Shown here in pieces: positions 53,073 through 60,257 of a stretch of 64,000 bases of DNA. The stretch comes from CAYJEQ01 sp964371155 (GTDB lineage: Bacteria > Bacillota > Clostridia > Oscillospirales > Ruminococcaceae). How positions within the stretch are numbered: the stretch's first letter is position 1; each line of letters opens with the position of its first letter. Position numbers and translations under genes: made by a program. The notes under the pieces were generated by a model. It did not search any database. It had not been told where the DNA came from and saw only the letters and a list, made by a program, of their open reading frames with translations. The stretch lies in contig CAYJLI010000005.1 of the NCBI GenBank assembly GCA_964371155.1, forward strand, positions 1-64,000. The letters are read 5' to 3'.

Positions 53073-55556
53073 TTAATAAATAAGTGAGGCTATATACTCA
53101 AAATCCTCTAAGCTGTATTTGTGTAGGTCTTCCTGTGAAGAGGTGAAAAAATACTCCCCTATATGCAGTGCTCTGTCGGGGGATATATAGCTGTTTTGCG
53201 AGCTAATTCTCGCTACTTCTTCAAATCCGCCCTCTTTATCAAACGCTACTACCACATATCCCATAAAGTATTCATTGCTACCGCCGCTTGGATTGGGGTT
53301 TGGGGCAGTTGAGGTGGGTGGGCTTACTTGTACAGTCGCTTCATCGCTCGGTGTAGGTTTTACAGGAGCTATCTCTAATTCTTCATCGCTCTGTATAGGA
53401 TTTACAGTTAGTTCCTCTTCGGCATATTCGCCGTCGGTGCGTGGAGCTAAAGTGTCCTCTTCGGGGTCGTCAGTATTTGGGTTTTCCTTTGCAGGCATAG
53501 CCATTGTAGACGCTACTGCCTCCCCTATATTTGACGCCGTAGTGGTCGCTATTATATCATCCCCTACGCTGTAATCCTCAAATGGGAATGCTATTATTCC
53601 CTTATCGGCATTGTAGTAAAATGCCTTGTGGTCATACATTGCGTAGCTGTAAGTATTATCCCCGAATAGGTATTTATGGCTTTCGGTGGGGTTTTCAGGG
53701 TCGCTCACATCAAAGAGTGAAAGCTTGAGCCCAAGCCCTATCACATTGCCGTATACATCCACCATTGTTTCCTCGCCTATGCCGATTAGGGTTTCATCAT
53801 CAATCGGGTGCATATACTCGGAAAATCCTGGGATTTTAAGCTCGCCTAAAACCTGTGGGTTTTTAGGGTCGGATAAATCTATTGCGAAGAGTGGATCGGT
53901 CTCCCTAAAGGTGACAATATATCCCATGTCCCCCATAAATCGCACCGAATAAATTCTCTCGCCCCTCGCCATATTCTCAATTTCACCTATTGTGGTGAGT
54001 GTTTCATCGAGTATATATAGATTATTCGAGGTGTTGCCCATCATATCCCTTGAGGTGGTGGCAATTCTAAAATTACCCTCGTGCTCATCCATTGAGAACT
54101 GGCTTTCGGTGTAGCCCTCTACTGTACCATTTGCCACTGGCATTATATTAACACCATCAAGTGATACCTTTGTGATATTCGCTTCATCACTATAACGGGC
54201 GGAAACTAAATATAGATTATCTTCCGACATATATATTTCAGAGTAGCTTCCCAAAAATCCTTTTACAGAAGTTTCACCGCTACTGAGTGAGACAGCCGTC
54301 ACACTTGTAAACACATCCAAAAACTGCTCTGGCAGTATGAACATATCGCTGAGTGAAATTGGCATTACTCCATCTTTGCCACCAAAGTATGGCAGAATAT
54401 CCTCTGGTAAAATAGTGCCAAAATCATCTATCCAAGGCAGAAAATCGGAGGTTATCATATAAATAGTGTCGCCTACCATCCTTGAATTGTTGTAACCACC
54501 GCTTATATAGTGGTGATTTTTTAGTTTTGGTGTGGTAATGTCGCTTATATCAAAAACCATCACCCCAGTTACTGAATTATAATCATATTCATTTTCTACA
54601 TGCCCATTATATATAAGGGCTAAATTATCGCCGTTTACGAATATGTCGATGGTGTATGGATTGTGGTCTGCGGCATGCTCAAATGGGTCTATCCATGATA
54701 CCATCTGCATGCTATCAGGATCGCTTATCACAACCATGCCTTCGAAGTCCACACGGTAGATATATCTGCCGTCGGTCTTAACTATATCCCCTTCGTCAAC
54801 CGCTTCTTCTTGGTTGTTGGTGGTGGAGAAGTCCTCGGCAGTTGCACCGCCGCCTATTGATGGGTTGGGTTTGCTTTCTGTTACTATGTCTTCCATAACA
54901 GCACCGTCATCCATACCGCCGCCAGTGCCTGGGTTTGGCGCTCCCTCGGTGCCTTCAAATAGTGGCTCTTCATACATATATGAATATTCGCTATTTTCCT
55001 CTATATGTGCCATAAACTCTTCAAAGCTTTCGGCAACTACTATTTCAGGCGGAACACTCATGCGTGGTGAAGCGGCATATGCCTGTGGGGGTTCTTGCTC
55101 ACCGCCTGCTTCTTCGTTGGTTTCGGCTTCTTCGGTGGGCACAGCTTCTTTCTCCATTTCTGGGCTATCAGTTGCAAGCTGTGGCGGTGCTTCTTCCATT
55201 GTTGCCGCAGAGCTTAGATTATCGTCCGAAGCGCTCTCGCTCACCATATCAAATGGATTTGTGGCAAGCATATATGCACTGCCAATAACCGCTGCGAATG
55301 CCGCCGCATATGCAAAGGGGGCGTATTTCTTCCAAGGTGTTTTTGCAGATTTGCTCAGTTCTACCACCTTGGGCTGTTCTTCTATTTTTTCATTTTCGAT
55401 TTCGCTGTTTTCTTCCTTTAAAGCGTCCTGCTCTACATTTTCAATTAGCGAGAGCAAGCTTTTGCCCATAAGTTTTTCGGGCAATTCTACTGAGGAAAGC
55501 TCTTTTGTAATTAATTCGTCGATAAAATCTTTATCTTTGATGTCATTTATATCCAT
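53073..55556 (-). CDS. Membrane-anchored beta-propeller protein, likely anti-sigma partner
   Basis: An 827-residue protein. The N-terminal 80 residues are cytoplasmic and acidic (KDFIDELITKELSSVELPEK), followed by one TM helix (about 81-102), an outside Ser/Glu/Pro linker (about 105-240) and a large beta-propeller. The propeller starts with VDEGDIVKTDGRYIY, the hallmark of the Beta_propel (DUF) secreted family. A low-complexity, Pro/Glu/Thr-rich insert of about 100 residues (about 660-760) interrupts the last blades. Sixteen bases separate it from the ECF sigma gene upstream, and the single-TM topology with a short cytoplasmic head is that of an anti-sigma factor. Sequestration of the sigma factor is inferred, not shown by a known domain. 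Confidence 0.8.
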   Translation of the reverse strand: MDINDIKDKDFIDELITKELSSVELPEKLMGKSLLSLIENVEQDALKEENSEIENEKIEEQPKVVELSKSAKTPWKKYAPFAYAAAFAAVIGSAYMLATNPFDMVSESASDDNLSSAATMEEAPPQLATDSPEMEKEAVPTEEAETNEEAGGEQEPPQAYAASPRMSVPPEIVVAESFEEFMAHIEENSEYSYMYEEPLFEGTEGAPNPGTGGGMDDGAVMEDIVTESKPNPSIGGGATAEDFSTTNNQEEAVDEGDIVKTDGRYIYRVDFEGMVVISDPDSMQMVSWIDPFEHAADHNPYTIDIFVNGDNLALIYNGHVENEYDYNSVTGVMVFDISDITTPKLKNHHYISGGYNNSRMVGDTIYMITSDFLPWIDDFGTILPEDILPYFGGKDGVMPISLSDMFILPEQFLDVFTSVTAVSLSSGETSVKGFLGSYSEIYMSEDNLYLVSARYSDEANITKVSLDGVNIMPVANGTVEGYTESQFSMDEHEGNFRIATTSRDMMGNTSNNLYILDETLTTIGEIENMARGERIYSVRFMGDMGYIVTFRETDPLFAIDLSDPKNPQVLGELKIPGFSEYMHPIDDETLIGIGEETMVDVYGNVIGLGLKLSLFDVSDPENPTESHKYLFGDNTYSYAMYDHKAFYYNADKGIIAFPFEDYSVGDDIIATTTASNIGEAVASTMAMPAKENPNTDDPEEDTLAPRTDGEYAEEELTVNPIQSDEELEIAPVKPTPSDEATVQVSPPTSTAPNPNPSGGSNEYFMGYVVVAFDKEGGFEEVARISSQNSYISPDRALHIGEYFFTSSQEDLHKYSLEDFEYIASLIY

Positions 55557-55572
55557 TCGCTTTTCCTCCTCT

Positions 55573-56106
55573 CTACGGCCTTTCGCCGATTATGACTCTC
55601 AGCTTTGAATAAGCTCTGTGCAGTTTTGAGCTTACTGTGCCGTGCGGCATGCTGAGTATTTCGCCTATTTCTTTTGTGGTATATCCATTTAGCACCGATA
55701 AAATTATTATACTGCGCTCATCTTCGCCTAATTTTTCCATCGCTGTTTGCACAGTCACCTTCACCGAAGTGGACTGCTCTACCGAGGAGGCAGTATCCGA
55801 TATGTCTAAATGCTCCTCAATGTCGTCGGTGGCTCGATCCTTTATATAATCCCCGACTTTTCGCTTGCAGCGTATGTATAGTATTCTCATAATCCAAGGC
55901 TTGAAACTGCTTTCTTCCCTCAGATTTTTTATCCCCTTATAGGCTTCTATGAATGTTTCGCTAACTATGTCTTCGGCGTCAAAGCTATTGCCCAAATTGT
56001 GCAGTGCCATACGGTATAAATCCGTCGAGACACTGTCATAGAGCTCGGCAAAAGCATTTTTATCGCCTGTTTTGGCAAGTTTTACTTTTTCGATATCGAT
56101 TTTCAT
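55573..56106 (-). CDS. ECF-type RNA polymerase sigma factor
   Basis: A 177-residue sigma-70 family factor. Region 2 covers about 20-90 (FAELYDSVSTDLYRMALHNL, DAEDIVSETFIEAYKGI) and region 4 about 115-172, with helix-turn-helix YTTKEIGEILSMPHGTVSSK. There is no region 1 or 3. It redirects RNA polymerase to a small stress regulon, perhaps cell-envelope stress, and is likely held back by the beta-propeller membrane protein downstream. The ATG at 56106 has GAGG 8 bases before; a GTG at 56115 is less likely. Its own promoter seems to be sigma-A-like (56210-56238). Confidence 0.92.
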   Translation of the reverse strand: MKIDIEKVKLAKTGDKNAFAELYDSVSTDLYRMALHNLGNSFDAEDIVSETFIEAYKGIKNLREESSFKPWIMRILYIRCKRKVGDYIKDRATDDIEEHLDISDTASSVEQSTSVKVTVQTAMEKLGEDERSIIILSVLNGYTTKEIGEILSMPHGTVSSKLHRAYSKLRVIIGERP

Positions 56107-56209
56107 TTTAACCACCTCATTTTCGGTGCCATCTATTTAGTGTAGTATGTGTGGCACTTTATTGCATGTATTCGATTTTTTTTATGATGTAGTAGTAAAT
56201 ATGAAGATT

Positions 56210-56238
56210 ATTATATATCAAAATAATGTAAAATACAA
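56210..56238 (-). promoter_or_regulatory. Sigma-A-like promoter of the ECF sigma operon
   Basis: Minus strand: TTGTAT (56238-56233), 17-bp spacer, TATAAT (56215-56210). No clear ECF-type AAC/CGT promoter is seen, so self-activation is not supported by sequence. Confidence 0.5.
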
Positions 56239-56359
56239 CAGCATTTGGATTTAAGGTGTGATAATAGTGCAAGATTATTTTTTATGTGGCTGATAAGCTT
56301 AATTTATAAGGGCTTTTTAATTACAAAATTGTTAATTATTAGATATGGGGTAATATAGC

Positions 56360-56388
56360 TTGAAAAAAACGCCTATAAATTGTATAAT
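56360..56388 (+). promoter_or_regulatory. Sigma-A promoter of the RodA-like gene
   Basis: TTGAAA (56360-56365), 17-bp spacer, TATAAT (56383-56388). The ATG is about 120 bp downstream; the leader in between is AT-rich and unstructured. Confidence 0.7.
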
Positions 56389-56509
56389 AAGCTTCATATG
56401 GCAACCGCAAATTTAAAGCCTACAAAAAGCAAAATTCTAATAGTTATAAATGATAAATTAAATCTACTTTCACATTTTTGATTGTATGGTTAAAATAAAG
56501 GACTTGATT

Positions 56510-57640
56510 ATGAAAAAGTTTTTTTCCGCAGTGGCAAATTTCGTTAAAACAAGCGATTATATAACAATCCTCTTAGTGCTGATTATTTCGGCATTCGGGG
56601 TGATTTCGCTGATGAGCATGAGGGTGTCCGGCCTTGCTACCGAGAGGCAGGTATTAGTGCAGATTTTAGCCACAGCACTCGGCATAGTTGGTGCACTTAT
56701 TATGTCTAAGATAGACTATAATTTCATGGCGAAATTTTGGAAACCCATCTGTGGTATAGCATACGCCCTTGTACTGCTCACATTTGTGATAGGCATCAGG
56801 GTGGGCGATGTGGTTGACGACAGAGCATGGCTTCAGCTTCCATTCGGGCTTACATTACAGCCCTCAGAGATACTAAAAGCGGCATTTATACTCACCTTTG
56901 CACTACATCTTCAAAGGGTGAGTGCGGCTATAAACCGACCCAAAACCCTCCTTGTACTCTGTGCACATGGGGCAGTTCCAATAATGCTTGTAGTGCTTCA
57001 AGGGGACGATGGCACGGCGCTTATTTTCACAAGCATATTTGCCTGTATGCTCTTTGGTGCAGGGCTTAGCTTTAAATACATAGCGGCTGGAGTTGGAGCG
57101 GCGGCGGCATCACTGCCGATACTCTGGTATTTCATACTTAGCGACTATCAAAAGCTGAGGGTACTCACCGTGCTAAACCCAGAGCTTGACCCACAGGGGA
57201 TTGGATGGCAGCAGCTAAATGGACTGCTTGCACTCGGCTCAGGACAGCTTTGGGGCAAGGGGCTTTTTAGAGAAGATCATCACCCCGTGCCGATGATATA
57301 CAACGACTTTATATTCACTTTTGTAGGCGAAGCAATGGGGTTTATAGGATGCTTTGCGCTAATTTTGCTCATAGGAAGCCTTTGTGGAAGAATGCTTTAC
57401 ACTGGCTTTAAAATAAAGGACGACATGGGCAAATTCATCTGCATAGGAGTGTTTGCAATGTTTGCTTCACAGACAATACTCAATGTGGGGATGTGCCTTA
57501 GTGTGCTTCCGGTTATCGGGATTACACTGCCGTTTGTTTCCGCAGGGGGGACATCCGTGGCGGTGTCCTACATAGGAATTGGGCTGGTGCTCAGCGTATA
57601 TTCGCATAATAGAAAGGCTCTTTTTGAAGTGAGCAGGTAG
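56510..57640 (+). CDS. RodA/FtsW/SpoVE family peptidoglycan glycosyltransferase
   Basis: A 376-residue SEDS protein with about 10 TM helices that polymerises lipid II into glycan strands. Signatures: DDRAWLQLPFGLTLQPSEIL, GDDGTALIF, the large outside loop ending in PMIYNDFIFTFVGEAMGF (with the catalytic-loop Asp), and ITLPFVSAGGTSVAVSYIGI. The absence of the long C-terminal tail and the PSE-type text make RodA more likely than FtsW, but they cannot be separated safely. A class B PBP partner is not adjacent. I start at 56510, with AAAGGA 8 bases before. Confidence 0.9.
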   Translation: MKKFFSAVANFVKTSDYITILLVLIISAFGVISLMSMRVSGLATERQVLVQILATALGIVGALIMSKIDYNFMAKFWKPICGIAYALVLLTFVIGIRVGDVVDDRAWLQLPFGLTLQPSEILKAAFILTFALHLQRVSAAINRPKTLLVLCAHGAVPIMLVVLQGDDGTALIFTSIFACMLFGAGLSFKYIAAGVGAAAASLPILWYFILSDYQKLRVLTVLNPELDPQGIGWQQLNGLLALGSGQLWGKGLFREDHHPVPMIYNDFIFTFVGEAMGFIGCFALILLIGSLCGRMLYTGFKIKDDMGKFICIGVFAMFASQTILNVGMCLSVLPVIGITLPFVSAGGTSVAVSYIGIGLVLSVYSHNRKALFEVSR

Positions 57641-57714
57641 GTTTTTATTATGATTACCCTGCATGGCAAGGCGAGGGCAATAATTATAATCATTTTTAAA
57701 TTTCGCAAAATCTT

Positions 57715-57735
57715 CTGACATGGCAACCCATGTCC
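57715..57735. repeat. Short REP-like palindrome
   Basis: GACATGG-CAAC-CCATGTC with the same ATGGGTTGCC text as the units at 45.4 and 52.9 kb. It sits in the 220-bp gap between the RodA-like gene and glmU. Confidence 0.45.
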
Positions 57736-57863
57736 AAAATAATACTTAAGTCTATTAAAAAGCAGTTTTTCTCCCCACCCAAAGATGATGAGAAAAACAT
57801 GGCACAAACATGGCAGTTTTATAGTTATGTTTGTGCTTTTTAGAGAAAGGAATGGTCATATTT

Positions 57864-59261
57864 ATGGATAAAAAGGTAGCGATACTGCTCGCAGCTGGGG
57901 ATGGAACAAGGATGAATTCAAAGGGCTCAAAGGTGCTTTGCAAAGTGCTCTTTAAGCCGATGGTGGACTGGGTTATCTCGGCTTGTCAAAATGCAGAGCT
58001 CGATGAAATATGTGCCGTAGTTGCAGATTTAAATAGCGATGTGGCAGAGCATCTAAAGGAAGATATCACACTTGCGGTGCAGGCTGAGAGGCTTGGCACT
58101 GCCCATGCGGTAGGGTGTGCCCATGATTTTATTGTAGCTAATAAAGAAGCGGATATACTGATACTCAATGGCGACGCACCATTCATTGACGCCCATGCGA
58201 TAAACGCCGCCCACACCACCCACCAAAGCGAGGGCAATGCGATAACCATTGTTTCGGCGAGGGTTAAAAACCCATATGGCTATGGCAGGATAGTGCGTGA
58301 GGGGAGAAAGTTTACCTCGATTGTGGAGCAGAGCGAATGTGACGAAGCCACCGCCAAAATAGACGAGATTAATTCGGGGGTATATTGGTTTAAAGGGGAG
58401 CTTTTAAGCAAGCTTTTAGAGGGCGTGGAAAACAAAAACTCAAAGGGCGAATACTATCTGACCGACACTGTCTCAGTAGCAGTTTCGGCAGGGCTTTTTG
58501 TTGGGGTGCATGTTGCAGAGGATGAAAGTGCGGTGCTTGGCGCAAACAATAGAAAGGCTCTCGCCGAGCTAAACGAAATCGCAAGACAGCGTGTTTTTGA
58601 GGAGCTCTATGCCAAAGGGGTGGACATTCCAATTACTGACGGTGTAATAATCTCCCCAGATGCTGTGATAGGCAGGGATACAGTGATACTCCCCGGCAGT
58701 ATAATAAAGGGTGCAAGTGTTATCGGTGAGGGCTGTGAAATAGGGCCAAACACCGTGATAGAAGAAAGTATCATAGGCGACTATACCAAGGTAATTTCTT
58801 CACAGGTGGAAGAAAGCAAAATAGCGAGTGCGGTGCGGATAGGGCCTTTTGCGAGAATTCGCCCGAAAAGCGATATAGCCGACAATGCCAAGATAGGCAA
58901 TTTTGTTGAAGTGAAGAGCAGTAGCATAGGAGAGCACACCTCAATTGCACATCTATCATATTTTGGCGACAGCGAAGTTGGCAAATATGTAAATGTGGGT
59001 TGTGGGGTTGTAACTGCAAACTACGACGGAGCTAAAAAGCATAAAACTGTGGTTGGTGATGGCGTGTTTATAGGATGCAACACTAATTTAATAGCACCTG
59101 TTACTTTAGAAAAAGGCTCAAATGTGGCGGCAGGGAGCACAATAACAAAAGATGTGCCCGAATACAGCCTTGCAGTGGAAAGAGCTACCCAGAAAAATAT
59201 TGAGGGTTGGGCGAAGAGTAAGGGGAAGTATAAAAAGCTTGATTTGGTTGAGGGGGAATAG
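57864..59261 (+). CDS. glmU: Bifunctional GlmU (GlcNAc-1-P uridyltransferase/acetyltransferase)
   Basis: A 465-residue enzyme making UDP-N-acetylglucosamine for peptidoglycan. The N-terminal pyrophosphorylase has LAAGDGTRM (9-17), the UTP-site region and ILNGDAPFID; the usual Pro in the MKSDLPKV segment is replaced (RMNSKGSKV). The C-terminal left-handed beta-helix acetyltransferase has GPFARIRP, KIGNFVEVK, HLSYFGDSEVG and ANYDGAKKHKT, with the catalytic His and acetyl-CoA residues kept. I start at 57864; an ATG directly after AAAGGA at 57852 would add four residues in frame. It follows the RodA-like gene, another cell-wall gene. Confidence 0.95.
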   Translation: MDKKVAILLAAGDGTRMNSKGSKVLCKVLFKPMVDWVISACQNAELDEICAVVADLNSDVAEHLKEDITLAVQAERLGTAHAVGCAHDFIVANKEADILILNGDAPFIDAHAINAAHTTHQSEGNAITIVSARVKNPYGYGRIVREGRKFTSIVEQSECDEATAKIDEINSGVYWFKGELLSKLLEGVENKNSKGEYYLTDTVSVAVSAGLFVGVHVAEDESAVLGANNRKALAELNEIARQRVFEELYAKGVDIPITDGVIISPDAVIGRDTVILPGSIIKGASVIGEGCEIGPNTVIEESIIGDYTKVISSQVEESKIASAVRIGPFARIRPKSDIADNAKIGNFVEVKSSSIGEHTSIAHLSYFGDSEVGKYVNVGCGVVTANYDGAKKHKTVVGDGVFIGCNTNLIAPVTLEKGSNVAAGSTITKDVPEYSLAVERATQKNIEGWAKSKGKYKKLDLVEGE

Positions 59262-59302
59262 TTTTTTCTGCGAGGAGTGTAAATCATCGGAGTGGGATTA
59301 TT

Positions 59303-59437
59303 TAGTGAAAAGTGAAAAATGAAGTTTTACTCGATTTTTTGAAAAAAATCGTGGGGTATGGGGTGAAACCCCATAAATAGAATGGCGAAGCCAAAAAACA
59401 ATGTAGCAATTTTTGCGAAGCAAAAGAACGGAGATTA
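59303..59437 (+). repeat. Composite interspersed repeat, copy D, carrying a ribosome binding site
   Basis: Same modules as copy C: TTAGTGAAAAGTG edge, TTTTACTCGATTTTTTGA core, GGGGTGAAACCCC palindrome, GGCGAAGCC and GCGAAGCAAAAGAACGGAGA. The last piece ends with CGGAGA eight bases before the ATG at 59439, so the repeat provides the translation start of the next gene. Confidence 0.75.
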
Positions 59438-59438
59438 T

Positions 59439-60137
59439 ATGGAAAAAAATTTAAAAAAGCAATTAGATAATGATTTATGGATTATTGTAATATTATCATT
59501 ACTTTCACTGGGAGTTTATATTGTTTTTAACTCGCAAATTATGAGCATCGCAAAAGATAATACAAATCCTATTTTATTGCGAGTATTGTTGTTTGCGGCA
59601 TTGCAGTTTGGAGTAGCAGGATTTGGTATAACTACAGTTGCAATAATACGAAAAGAAAACTTCTGCTCTTATGGGCTAAAAAAAGATAATGCTCTTATAT
59701 CAATTTTACTCACAGCCCTTTGCTATATTCCATATTTAATATTTTCATTTACAACTGGAGCAATAACAAGTTATCTACCTTTTCAGCAAGTAATAACAAC
59801 AAATGAAGTACTCGGGGCCGCTTTTCCTATAAATGTTTTAGGTATTTTGATTACAATATTTTCGTGGGGTTTTTTTGAAGGTTTTAACTATGTTGTTATA
59901 AGTGATAAAATAAATAAATTGTATCCAAGCAGAAATCATTGGGTTAATTGGGGGGCTATAAGTTGTAGTATTCTGTGTATTTTAATTCACGGAATGGTGG
60001 GTGTCACCTCCGATGCACTGATTGAAATGTTTACAATTATATTCTTTATTTATGGAATGCTAATTGTTAAAGAGCGAACTGGTAATGCTTGGGGAAGTGT
60101 TTTTGTGTTTATCTTTTTGTGGAATGCATTCAAGTAG
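59439..60137 (+). CDS. CPBP-like membrane protein, possible degenerate Rce1-type protease
   Basis: A 232-residue protein with about seven TM helices. Traces of the CPBP (Rce1/CAAX-protease) motifs are seen: SWGFFEGFNYVVISDK (motif 1, where EExxxR is reduced to EG..), ILCILIHGMVG (motif 2 His) and NAWGSVFVFIFLWNAF (motif 3 Asn). The loss of the first Glu pair puts catalysis in doubt. ATG at 59439 is preceded by GGAG from the upstream repeat; an in-frame start at 59382 would encode 19 repeat-derived residues. It is lower in GC than its neighbours. It could be immunity-related or a transported gene; function unknown. Confidence 0.6.
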   Translation: MEKNLKKQLDNDLWIIVILSLLSLGVYIVFNSQIMSIAKDNTNPILLRVLLFAALQFGVAGFGITTVAIIRKENFCSYGLKKDNALISILLTALCYIPYLIFSFTTGAITSYLPFQQVITTNEVLGAAFPINVLGILITIFSWGFFEGFNYVVISDKINKLYPSRNHWVNWGAISCSILCILIHGMVGVTSDALIEMFTIIFFIYGMLIVKERTGNAWGSVFVFIFLWNAFK

Positions 60138-60165
60138 CAAAATACCCCCCACCCCCTACAAACCA

Positions 60166-60201
60166 AAACAGCCACTATCAATTTCTTGATAGTGGCTGTT
60201 T
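60166..60201. terminator. Bidirectional terminator between CPBP-like gene and mfd
   Basis: AAACAGCCACTATCAA (60166-60181) and TTGATAGTGGCTGTTT (60186-60201) form a perfect 16-bp stem with a 4-base loop between convergent genes. Confidence 0.88.
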
Positions 60202-60257
60202 ATTAATTTTCGATGTTTTGTGGCGGCTTATTTAGTTGGATAAATTTATTAAAGCCG

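Noticed and set aside
54814..55608. 264-codon plus-strand ORF opposite the beta-propeller gene
   Set aside because: It is antisense to a well-supported gene, consists of Ser/Val-rich low-complexity text and has no ribosome binding site; it is a by-product of the coding strand's codon bias.
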